Assembly: GCF_008629695.1 (NCBI RefSeq)
Contig: NZ_VWSH01000001.1
Coordinates: 399,990 to 463,989 of the forward strand
DNA: 64,000 nucleotides
Direction: 5' to 3'
Origin: Taibaiella lutea
GTDB lineage: Bacteria > Bacteroidota > Bacteroidia > Chitinophagales > Chitinophagaceae
The position numbers and the translations under genes are program-made. Under the pieces are notes generated by a model. The model worked only from the letters and a program-made list of their open reading frames with translations. It did no database searches and was not told where the DNA came from. Positions 44,601 through 51,942 of the stretch are shown piece after piece. Every line of letters begins with the position of its first letter. Within the stretch, counting starts at the first letter, position 1.

Positions 44601-46179
44601 AGGCAGCACCTCGCCGGACGATAAGTATGCGGCAAGGCTGAACGGCGGCGAGGAAGAGCACCGCGTAGGCACTGCCATTGTATTGCAGACCCGGGCGGGC
44701 GACAAGTTCCGCATGAATGTGAGCGCCTTTTATGAGGGCGACTATACGCAAAGCGATGAAACAGGGACAAGTGCGCTTATAGAATCGCTGGCAGCTACCT
44801 TGATGGGCGGCGCTACGCCTTCGGGTGAGGTATTCGGCGAAACCCGGAATGCGTCTTTGATGCAGCAGGCACTGGGCAATCCCAACCTTGCATCGCAGCT
44901 GGCAACTTTAACGGGCAGCAACAACGATGTTGATGCGCCGAAAGCGCATTTGAACTATCTTTGGTTTAACGACAAGCTGGAGCTGGACATGGCGCACAGC
45001 GGCAGCTTTCAGGTGGCGAAAAATGTAAACGGTATTAACCAGTGGGTGAATATAGGCACAGGCGGCAGCAATACCGTTGACCTGAGCGGCCAGACGGGCA
45101 TTTCCGATGGTGGTGTTACGATGCCGGGTAATGGATTCCTGCTGGTGTACATCGACAACCAGAGCATAGGCAAGGATGTATGGTTTGATAACCTGAATGT
45201 GGAGAATTATCAAAGCGAAGTATTGGAAGAGGATCATTATTATCCGTACGGGTTGACGCTGAATACAACGCCAAATAACTTGCTGACAGGACAACCGTAT
45301 AAGTACAATACAAAGGAATTAGAAAAACATTTTGGTTTGGAAATGTATGATTATGGTGCGAGAATGCAAGATCCCCAATTAGGAGTTTGGCATCAAATAG
45401 ATGCGTTTGCGGAACAAGCGCACAGAGAATCGCCATACTGTTATGCCGGTAATAATCCGGTAAAATATATAGACGTTCAGGGTAATTTTAAGTTCAGCAA
45501 AGCTACTTTAGATTATATTAAGCAACATTATCCGACAGCCTATAAATACCTTACACAAACGGACATTACTAAGGGTGGTAATATTATGGAGGTTGTCGCA
45601 AGCGACAGAAATTTAAATGCGATGGTTAACAACACTACATATGCCAATATCCCCTATAGCAAATACAATGCGAGAAATATGAAACTTACTAAAGGGGAAA
45701 TCAAAAATGCATTTTCTTTTGGTAATGGGCCTGAAATTGTACTTAATATGGCACCCGGAAGATCAGGAAATGGAGATCCTGGAGACGGCGAACTGAATTT
45801 TGGTTATAATGAAAACGATGATGGAACGTCATACAGAACGCCTATTCAATTGAATGAAAGACTTTTTATGGCTTTAGAAAATGCTAAAAGCCCCCTTGCA
45901 AAAAAGGTAGCATTGGTAAATCTAGTTAGTATCTTGATTAATGAATATATGGAAGACTTTGGGCCTGACGATGAGCCAGCTTTGGATGCAAACGGGAAAG
46001 AAACGGAAAAAAGATATGGTAATCAACACGCCCAAAAGGAAATCTTTAACGGATTTATACCAGAACCCGGTAAAACCGATGCGTATTTCTGGATTCAACA
46101 AATCATGATTGATGTGCAAAATCAAAACAAATTCGACATTAAAGTTCCTGATTCACCAGACCCTAGTATTAAAGGATAG
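41638..46179 (+). CDS. Exported RHS/YD-repeat polymorphic toxin with variable C-terminal tip
   Basis: About 1513 residues. Signal peptide at the chosen start (MKKLFRFTCRIAVLCCLAF, ending IQAQAQ). A DUF6443-like opening (PVQSLTGSFYRRQSTDYFDGLGRPLQTVVKRG) is followed by many YD repeats such as YDDLGRQR, YDYDHLGRN and YDANGNMV. The RHS core near residues 1200-1280 includes EEDHYYPYGLTLNTTPNN, LEMYDYGARMQDPQLGVWHQID and YCYAGNNPVKYID. The ~225-residue tip after that is the likely toxin. Codons become visibly AT-rich from about 45,290, just before the tip, a sign that the tip was exchanged. A second in-frame ATG is at 41632. Confidence 0.9.
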   Translation: MKKLFRFTCRIAVLCCLAFLLGIQAQAQTVAPTLNKPDGSTLPTGAVTYPGIHDLNNNNDQYNYIRTIVPDQPVQSLTGSFYRRQSTDYFDGLGRPLQTVVKRGHAKGNDLVNVHVYDSLGRETYQYLPYAAPTAGTLVFGYVPGNIKLKDSTQMRGFYEQAGADEQPYGMTQFDNSPLNRVVKQMAPGKSWVGGSRGVTYDYRTNADGTYLLGSFYYVAKGAFPRFTIGNNMGDLPQYVGNYAEGELYITAVTDEDGKVTEEIKDKQGKVIIKRSLYTKQTAPPYVPSAPANMFPNNYTYTIYVYDDLGRQRVVMPPEACKPSMAYNISGSTRTFTYTWSVSAAQLSGLCYQYLYDGRSRLVEKKIPGKEVEYYVYDKRDRQVFYQDGNLRGQHYWAFTFYDALDRPTATGTAEFDAPRTQMVAIIEQDGSVFQNNSIFYYSCNYGLFHVYPPSNLPYCKLLTYTYYDDYMQGDLSNFAYDNAQFAGIILPANNTVVAAPDNASLVTRGLPTGSKVRIMDPADPNGDNWLVSVNYYDDKNRLIQTQSQNLQGGLDISSNIYFFQGMLYKNILRHQNPNAVAIPAGGAIDLLTDYRLENTFERNLGAAGGNDQVWKHTQKINNGIDYELAFYDYDHLGRNVVKQTTAGLNLNAYNIRGFLNYTAFRNYNTDTLFDEALYYDKGFASKLYNGNIAGITWCGSERNKRRAYGYSYDNLNRLNHAEFNQYDGSGWSKTQGYDYTASNIAYDLNGNIQSMNQMVTPAIGGSGSLMMDQLTYNYEANSNKLIKVTDGVAAATTTGWGLPDFKDGANAAVEYHYDANGNMVTDDNKHITSITYNYLNKPEVITVDSGQITYVYDAAGNRLQKRVLATGPSNIPPGQTVPPSSLETWDYTSGFVYKDNELQYVLNEEGRARPAAVAVQDANGNQTGDYLTKFVYDYFVKDHLGNVRSTITSKPIDADYLAAYELVSANVEELIFDNVASVRDIKGGSTSPDDKYAARLNGGEEEHRVGTAIVLQTRAGDKFRMNVSAFYEGDYTQSDETGTSALIESLAATLMGGATPSGEVFGETRNASLMQQALGNPNLASQLATLTGSNNDVDAPKAHLNYLWFNDKLELDMAHSGSFQVAKNVNGINQWVNIGTGGSNTVDLSGQTGISDGGVTMPGNGFLLVYIDNQSIGKDVWFDNLNVENYQSEVLEEDHYYPYGLTLNTTPNNLLTGQPYKYNTKELEKHFGLEMYDYGARMQDPQLGVWHQIDAFAEQAHRESPYCYAGNNPVKYIDVQGNFKFSKATLDYIKQHYPTAYKYLTQTDITKGGNIMEVVASDRNLNAMVNNTTYANIPYSKYNARNMKLTKGEIKNAFSFGNGPEIVLNMAPGRSGNGDPGDGELNFGYNENDDGTSYRTPIQLNERLFMALENAKSPLAKKVALVNLVSILINEYMEDFGPDDEPALDANGKETEKRYGNQHAQKEIFNGFIPEPGKTDAYFWIQQIMIDVQNQNKFDIKVPDSPDPSIKG

Positions 46180-46183
46180 TATT

Positions 46184-46798
46184 ATGAAACATTTATTGAT
46201 TGTTCTTTTAACTGTAACGGCCATTTTTGCAAATGCACAAGATGACAAATGTATTAGCGTGTTTCCAAATGGACACTTTCTAAAATTTTTCCCGTATACA
46301 TTTTATTTCGAAAATCCTGATTCAATATTGATGACGTATAACGATGCTCCTCTTCAACGGTATGGAGATGGATTTGTATTTTATGAAAGAAAGAATTCTT
46401 TTGGAATGCTAAAAGCGTATAATGTAACTCAAAAAGACACAGCCTTATTTTTTGAAAAGAAACTAAGATTTGTGGATCCTACCTTTACTATTGAATTCGC
46501 GGGACATCAGAGTGGTGATACAATAAGTAGAGATGAATTTAAAAATAAGTGGTTTTCAGTTTATCTACTTAATAATGAGATGTCATTTAGTATTCCGATT
46601 GAAGAGGCCTATTTATTATACCCAGAAAATGGGGAACTTAAAAAAGTTAAATTAGGAACTCCGACAGAATACGACCTTCCTTATGATTTTATTAGGTATG
46701 TAGTCGATTCCAATTCAAGTTTCTTTATACTGGATGTCACCATTAAGTTTGGATGGATTAACCATTTGCCGCCTGTTGTTTTTTATGTAAACGATTAA
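46184..46798 (+). CDS. Secreted protein next to the RHS tip; candidate immunity protein 1
   Basis: 204 residues from ATG 46184, only 4 bp after the RHS stop. Signal peptide 1-18 (LLIVLLTVTAIFANA). The mature domain has CISVFPNG, FPYTFYFENPDSILMTYND, KKLRFVDPTFTIEF and the ending FILDVTIKFGWINHLPPVVFYVND. It is a full-length homologue of the next gene. The position directly behind a toxin tip is typical of immunity genes, and an exported immunity protein would fit a toxin acting in the periplasm. This role is inferred from context only. Confidence 0.6.
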   Translation: MKHLLIVLLTVTAIFANAQDDKCISVFPNGHFLKFFPYTFYFENPDSILMTYNDAPLQRYGDGFVFYERKNSFGMLKAYNVTQKDTALFFEKKLRFVDPTFTIEFAGHQSGDTISRDEFKNKWFSVYLLNNEMSFSIPIEEAYLLYPENGELKKVKLGTPTEYDLPYDFIRYVVDSNSSFFILDVTIKFGWINHLPPVVFYVND

Positions 46799-46899
46799 CT
46801 ATTTACAATCGTTTATTATTTCTAAAGCCAACCATGCCGAAGTTGACTTAAAAGTAGTAGCTGATATGATCTTGCCAGAACTAATATATAGGTTAACAT

Positions 46900-47511
46900 A
46901 TGAAATACTTCTTATTTTTATTGTTATGTGCAACGTATAGTATTGTCGACGCACAAAATATAAAGTGCACCAATGTATTTGCAAATGGCCAATATTTAAA
47001 GTGTTTCCCTTATACTTTCCAGTATGAGAATTCTGATACGATATTAATGACGTATAATGATATCCCATTGCATAAAAACGACAATGATTTTACATTGTAT
47101 GAGTACAAGAATCCTTTTGGAATATTGAAAGCATATAAAGTAATCGGAAAAGATACAGGTTTGATTTTTGAAAAGAAACTTAGGTTTGTAGATCCTACTT
47201 TTACTGTTGAATTTGGCACCAAGGAAAGTGGTGACACATTGAATAGGAGTGAACTCAAGAACCGATGGTTTTCTGTTAATTTATACAACACTGAATTATC
47301 TTTAGGAATTCCAATTGTAGAAGCAAATATTTTATACCTTGATGACGGAGATCTCAAAAAGTTTAAAATAGCGTTGCCAAAAGAAGATGAGATCCCTGAT
47401 GACTTGAGTAAATATATATTTGGTTCTTCAAATTTTTTCATATTAGACATTACGATCAAACTTGGAAGAATATATCATCTGCCTCCAGCAATTTTTTACT
47501 TGAAAGACTAA
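46900..47511 (+). CDS. Secreted protein, paralogue of 46184-46798
   Basis: 203 residues. Signal peptide 1-18 (YFLFLLLCATYSIVDA). Colinear with the previous gene: CTNVFANG, CFPYTFQYENSDTILMTYND, EKKLRFVDPTFTVEF, ILDITIKLGRIYHLPPAIFYLKD. Roughly half of the positions look the same by eye. A gap of 101 bp separates the two. Either a second immunity variant kept after a tip exchange or a tandem duplication. Confidence 0.6.
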   Translation: MKYFLFLLLCATYSIVDAQNIKCTNVFANGQYLKCFPYTFQYENSDTILMTYNDIPLHKNDNDFTLYEYKNPFGILKAYKVIGKDTGLIFEKKLRFVDPTFTVEFGTKESGDTLNRSELKNRWFSVNLYNTELSLGIPIVEANILYLDDGDLKKFKIALPKEDEIPDDLSKYIFGSSNFFILDITIKLGRIYHLPPAIFYLKD

Positions 47512-47651
47512 ATTATCATGTAATGCTTCACATTAAGGTTACTTAAAAATGGTATCATAAAATCCTTATTTTCAATACTACCAAAGTAACTTCACAAATA
47601 AAAAAACGGATATAATTATTCATCCCATCCGGTAACCTTCAGCGTTTGTTT

Positions 47652-47814
47652 TAACAAAAAGCAGCCGGACATTTTTGTAATGTTCGGTTGTTTAAATATT
47701 TGCCGATGTGCATCGACAACCAGAGCATAGGCAAGGATGTATGATTTTACAACCTGAATGTAGAGAATTATCAAAGCGAAGTGTTGGAGGAGGATCATCA
47801 TTATCCGTTCGGGC
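47652..47814 (+). repeat. Direct repeat, copy 1: hairpin plus RHS-core start
   Basis: About 163 bp that recur at 50476-50638 with two differences that I noticed (A/G at 47743, G/A at 47807). The unit starts with a hairpin (CAGCCGGACAT / ATGTTCGGTTG with G-U pairs and a T-rich tail) and runs into RHS core sequence from MCIDNQSIGKDV. A shorter shared word (GTTACTTAAAAATGGTATCA) precedes both copies, at 47538 and 50424. Confidence 0.85.
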
Positions 47815-48646
47815 TGACGATGAATATGACTCCCATGCAGACAGGTATTAGTCTGAATGATTTTAAATTCCAGAACCAAAGACATGAAGATGATTTTGGG
47901 ATTAACATATACAGCTTTAAGTATAGGAACATGATCCGCAGATTGGAAGATTTTGGCAGATAGATCCTCTTTCTGAAAAATATGTTTACAACAGTACGTA
48001 TGCTTTTAGTGAAAATAAGGTTGTTAATGCAGTAGAGTTGGAAGGGCTAGAAGCGCAACTTATTAATGATGCAGCATGGAGAGAGGTAAAAGCTAGTTTT
48101 CAAAGCTTGGCCAACTCAATTGATAATCTTCTTACTTTTAGTGCTGAGACAGAGGTCAAAACAGATATTGGACCTAATACATCAACAGTTGCAACTTTCA
48201 CCAAAACGGTACGGCCCAACTTTGGGGAAACGATTAACTTTATCATGACGGGTAATACCAATCAAGGGAACACGGCGCCACTTTTTACTACGAAAACAGA
48301 GTCCGAGGCGGCTGTTGTAACACAAGTCGAAGTGAAAACGTCCTTGGGAACCGGAAGCATATCAACATCGGTTAATCAGGAAGGAACGACGACTGTTAGC
48401 GCTGAAGGCTCCGTGAATACTCGTGGAGGAATTGTTGTCGGAGGGAATCTTTCTACAAGTTCAGATGGAAAAACGGAAGTAGGGGTAAGTGCTTCTGCAG
48501 GGACAAAGACAACAACTGTAAATGCAACGGCAACAGCTACTTCGGATGGAAAAAACGTAGGTTTTCAAATGGGGATGGGAATAGAATATACACAAGGAAA
48601 GCAAAGTATTACTAACTCCGTATTTGTAAACTTTGGACAACAATAA
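47705..48646 (+). pseudogene. Broken RHS core and orphan C-terminal tip
   Basis: Frame 1 starts MCIDNQSIGKDV, then a TGA at 47741-47743 replaces the Trp codon seen in the intact gene; it continues YNLNVENYQSEVLEEDHHYPFGLT to a TAG near 47961. The same DNA in another frame reads RFWQIDPLSEKY, so a frameshift lies near 47930-47950. From about 47960 the frame is open to 48646: AFSENKVVNAVELEGLEAQL, followed by a Thr/Gly/Ser-rich tip with beta-repeat character (TSLGTGSISTSVNQEGTTTV). A displaced tip module. Next to a small membrane protein. Confidence 0.75.
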
Positions 48647-48659
48647 TATTTATAGCAAT

Positions 48660-49013
48660 ATGGATAAAAGAAAGTTTTTAGCACTAACGCCGTTTGTGGC
48701 AATTGGTGTCATTTTGGTATGTTCTTGGTATGAAATGTTAAGTGTTTATCATTATGCATCGACTATTAAATATATAGCCTTGGCATTTGGAATAAACATG
48801 ATTGTTTATTTTCTAAAATTCAGATATGGGATAATATTGACAGGTATTTTCCTAGTACTTGCCACAATTAATCTTACTCCATTATTTGTCACTACAGTTA
48901 ACTCAAGCGTGAAAATAGCAGGAATTGTACTTCCACCGGTTGATTGGCGAGTTTTTTTATTGTTGATTTACTATTTTATTATTAATAGGTCATATTGGAA
49001 ATGGCGGAAATAA
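48660..49013 (+). CDS. Small multi-spanning membrane protein; candidate immunity protein 2
   Basis: 117 residues from ATG 48660, 13 bp after the broken RHS tip. Four hydrophobic stretches (about 5-20, 35-50, 58-75, 92-112) with short loops and the ending YFIINRSYWKWRK, consistent with an inner-membrane protein. Immunity proteins against membrane-active toxins often have this shape, and the preceding tip is beta-rich. The pairing is inference. Confidence 0.6.
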   Translation: MDKRKFLALTPFVAIGVILVCSWYEMLSVYHYASTIKYIALAFGINMIVYFLKFRYGIILTGIFLVLATINLTPLFVTTVNSSVKIAGIVLPPVDWRVFLLLIYYFIINRSYWKWRK

Positions 49014-49053
49014 ACGGATTTCAATCTTGCCGCTCATTAAAAAAAATATACCA

Positions 49054-49713
49054 ATGAAAAGAATAGCTTTAGTAGTTTCAATATCAATTTTGAGTTCAAC
49101 TTCTTTTGGACAAACTGACAAAGAAAAAGATTCTTTAGTGAGCGAAATATGCAAAACAGTCAAGAAAACAAAGAAAATGTCTGATTCTGCAATCATAGTT
49201 TTTGTTTATCAAAAACATCTAACCCCCTTTCTATCCAACTATCCAAGTGACAAACGAGAAGGAATATCTGATGCCATTTATTTTAGACTTCAAAGAAACT
49301 GTTGGGAATTTAAAGATATCATCAATAGAAGATATTCTCCTAAGGGCGATTGGCAAGAAGTTGCAGAAAAGCCTAAAACTAAGTTGGGCAAGAAAGCTTG
49401 TATCCATTTTCTTGACTATAAAAAATATCAGTACATAGAAGCAAGTGGAGATACTGTTAACCTCTCTATTGAAAATGGATTTTGGATTGACAAATTTAAA
49501 GATGGCTCTTATTCAAAATTGAAATTTAATTGGGTAACCGACTGCGAGTTTGATATAGAGTTTATCGAAAGTAATAATGTTACGAGAAAAGGCTATAGCA
49601 AACCCGGAGATAAATACAGGTATCAGATACTTGAAAAGGCAGAACATTATTATTTGATATCGGTTGAAATTTCAGGCACGAATAGATACATGACATTCAA
49701 GATGTATTATTAG
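49054..49713 (+). CDS. Secreted protein of unknown function in the RHS island
   Basis: 219 residues from ATG 49054 (MKRIALVVSISIL, signal peptide to about SFGQ). The first part of the mature protein is helical and charged (DKEKDSLVSEICKTVKKTKK), the second beta-rich with KFNWVTDCEFDIEF and the ending GTNRYMTFKMYY. No known family. A second candidate immunity protein or an orphan effector; it is AT-rich like its neighbours. Confidence 0.6.
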   Translation: MKRIALVVSISILSSTSFGQTDKEKDSLVSEICKTVKKTKKMSDSAIIVFVYQKHLTPFLSNYPSDKREGISDAIYFRLQRNCWEFKDIINRRYSPKGDWQEVAEKPKTKLGKKACIHFLDYKKYQYIEASGDTVNLSIENGFWIDKFKDGSYSKLKFNWVTDCEFDIEFIESNNVTRKGYSKPGDKYRYQILEKAEHYYLISVEISGTNRYMTFKMYY

Positions 49714-49718
49714 TCCAA

Positions 49719-49946
49719 ATGTTGTATAATGAGGATCATTATTATCCGTATGGACTATGTTTAAACACCACGCCCAATAATTTGCTGACAAGACAACCGT
49801 ACAAGTATCAGGGTATTGAATTGGAGAAACATTTTGGGCTGGAACAATATGAAAATACACAAGGCTGTATCAAAGCAGGAAGCACATGTACCATGAGGTG
49901 CATGCCAAGTAAATCCACCTCAACGCGATTATTAATATATAATTAA
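49719..49946 (+). pseudogene. RHS core fragment
   Basis: Reads NEDHYYPYGLCLNTTPNNLLTRQPYKYQ, then ELEKHFGLEQYE, matching the intact gene's segment near 45230-45340. Homology stops after that and a short unrelated tail follows to a stop. No start of its own, so this is a broken remnant. Confidence 0.8.
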
Positions 49947-49948
49947 TA

Positions 49949-50320
49949 ATGGAATTACAAACTTATCTACAACGATTAATTGGCAAGACTGTAACAAATA
50001 CTGTGATAACGACAAGTACTGTTATTGCAAGAAAAATAGATAAAGATGACCCCGATAATATAAAAACTGAATTAACATTTCAATTATATATTGATGATTA
50101 TACTTTAAACATTTATAATCCAATTACAATATTGCCATCTGAAAAGGATTTTGCCGATGTAAAGGGCTTAAAAATTGTTGCCGTGGAAGAAAGCGATGAA
50201 AAAGCAGAGCTAATTTTTGACAATAGTTATAATCTAATTGTAGATATGCGAGATGAAGCTTATGATGGACCAGAAGCTTTATACTTAACTGGCCCCAATC
50301 ATTTTTGGGTTGCGTGGTGA
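49949..50320 (+). CDS. Small cytosolic protein; candidate immunity protein 3
   Basis: 123 residues, ATG 49949, no signal. Beta-rich and acidic: KTELTFQLYIDDYTLNIYNP, FADVKGLKIVAVEESDEKAELIFD, and the ending DGPEALYLTGPNHFWVAW. Small acidic proteins with a conserved G-P-E-A-x-x-L-x-G ending occur as immunity proteins of polymorphic toxins in this phylum, but I cannot name the family. Starts 2 bp after the broken RHS core fragment. Confidence 0.6.
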   Translation: MELQTYLQRLIGKTVTNTVITTSTVIARKIDKDDPDNIKTELTFQLYIDDYTLNIYNPITILPSEKDFADVKGLKIVAVEESDEKAELIFDNSYNLIVDMRDEAYDGPEALYLTGPNHFWVAW

Positions 50321-50475
50321 GTTTTCCTGTACTTAGAGTACGATATCAAACATAACTGTCCCCCGCTTGTGCGAGCGTTCCGGCCGTTCAATATTGTGTA
50401 ATGAGTAATGTTTCAGAATTGACGTTACTTAAAAATGGTATCATAAATCCGGCAGAACGTTCACAGAATTTATTA

Positions 50476-50638
50476 TAACAAAAAGCAGCCGGACATTTTT
50501 GTAATGTTCGGTTGTTTAAATATTTGCCGATGTGCATCGACAACCAGAGCATAGGCAAGGATGTATGGTTTTACAACCTGAATGTAGAGAATTATCAAAG
50601 CGAAGTGTTGGAGGAGGATCATCATTATCCATTCGGGT
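50476..50638 (+). repeat. Direct repeat, copy 2: hairpin plus RHS-core start
   Basis: Second copy of the 163-bp unit described at 47652-47814. Here the Trp codon is intact (KDVWFYNLNVENYQ), so this copy is closer to the ancestral sequence. Confidence 0.85.
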
Positions 50639-50862
50639 TAACGTTGAATACAACGCCGGTGCAGAATGGAGCCAATCCGCAACCATATAAGCTTACTACT
50701 AAAGAACTGGAATCTAACTTTGATTTGAATGTGTATGATTTTGGAGCGAGGAACTTTAATATGACAATCGGAAGGTGGAATTCAATTGACCAGTTGGCAG
50801 AAAAGTATTACAGTATTCCTTCTATAAAAAGTTACTATCATTATAAATTCCTAAAAAATTAA
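50530..50862 (+). pseudogene. Truncated RHS core fragment without a tip
   Basis: Reads MCIDNQSIGKDVWFYNLNV, EEDHHYPFGLTLNTTPV, LNVYDFGARNFNMTIGRW, then NSIDQLAEKYYSIP and stops after YYHYKFLKN. The core is open in one frame, but the toxin tip is missing; the usual A-G-N-N-P-V is replaced by a premature stop. No start codon or signal in frame. Confidence 0.75.
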
Positions 50863-50867
50863 GAAAC

Positions 50868-51524
50868 GTGAAAAATCAAATAATTCTGATTTCTGTATTT
50901 ATTATTTTATCTTTTGGCTGTAATAATACAAGCGAAATTCGACATAGCTCACCTAAGGATAGTTTAGCAAACAATAACGAATCTAAAATACCTATAAAAA
51001 ATGACAATCTAATTGACAGAGAGTCTCTTTTCAGACATGATGGTAATTTGTCATTTTCCCCTACAGGTGGGAATCCTGAAAATTTAGTTCTTGTCTTTTA
51101 TAAGTTTGGAAATAATAGTGATACCAGTTGGAGCTTAGCTGCCTACAAATGTGATAGCACAATATTTATTAAGATAAATGAAATTACCCCTAAAAATATT
51201 GCAGAGAGTTTTAGCATGAACTATGACACGTTTGCCTTCAAAAAATACGATGGTTATTCTTGCAAATTGTCAACAAGCTTTTGGGGAAATTTAATTAATA
51301 AAATAGGTTTGGATTCATATCAAGTTAAGAGTTCAAGAAGGCGCGAGGTCGTAGGAGGAAGATCATATTCGTTGTATTATAAGTCCAAAGTAATTGTTGA
51401 CAGCGATGATGATATGCCTTATTTAAAAAGAGTGGATAGCATATTTACAAAGAATATTATTAACAAAATAAATTATAGAGCAGCTCATCCACCATCTAAG
51501 TATGATGGGGATGCAACGCATTAA
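50868..51524 (+). CDS. Lipoprotein in the RHS island
   Basis: 218 residues starting with GTG (50868). Lipobox at about 15-18 (LSFGC), so the protein should be lipid-anchored. The mature part is polar (SSPKDSLANNNESKIPIKND) and then beta-rich (NLVLVFYKFGNNSDTSWSLAAYKCD), ending IINKINYRAAHPPSKYDGD. Family not recognised. Its place behind a toxin-core fragment suggests an immunity or accessory role. Confidence 0.6.
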   Translation: MKNQIILISVFIILSFGCNNTSEIRHSSPKDSLANNNESKIPIKNDNLIDRESLFRHDGNLSFSPTGGNPENLVLVFYKFGNNSDTSWSLAAYKCDSTIFIKINEITPKNIAESFSMNYDTFAFKKYDGYSCKLSTSFWGNLINKIGLDSYQVKSSRRREVVGGRSYSLYYKSKVIVDSDDDMPYLKRVDSIFTKNIINKINYRAAHPPSKYDGDATH

Positions 51525-51529
51525 TTTTT

Positions 51530-51725
51530 CCTGTTCAATGCCATTATTATCTGTACGGGTTAACGCTGAATACAACGCCCATGCAGAATGGAACCAACAA
51601 GCTGACGACTAAGGAACAGGAATCTAATTTTGATTTGAATGTGTATGATTTTGGGGCGAGGGCTTATGCCCCTACTGCACCGCATTGGTAGCAGATAGAT
51701 CCACTTGCTGAAAAACGTTTCTTTA
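51530..51725 (+). pseudogene. RHS core fragment with internal stop
   Basis: Reads HYYLYGLTLNTTPMQNGTN, KLTTKEQESNFDLNVYDFGARAYAP, then a TAG in place of the Trp/Gln of the core, then QIDPLAEK. Another degenerate copy; nothing after it looks coding. Confidence 0.75.
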
Positions 51726-51870
51726 TAATGTCAGCTTCCACCAAAGTAGTACCATGAATAATTAGGCAAAAAATGTTTAATTTAAAAACTAAAAAGACTT
51801 GAAATCTAAAAGCTATATCAATCTTAATTTTTATGTTTGGACGAAATGCTGAGATTTCAAATGACCACAA

Positions 51871-51906
51871 AAATAAAGCTCACACTATTGCGTGAGCTTT
51901 ATTTCA
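51871..51906 (-). terminator. Terminator of the beta-helix protein gene
   Basis: AAATAAAGCTCAC / GTGAGCTTTATTT 13-bp stem with an eight-base loop, followed on the minus strand by TTTTTG. Confidence 0.85.
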
Positions 51907-51942
51907 TTTTGAGGAAAGGCTTCAGGTATATTCAAAACGACC

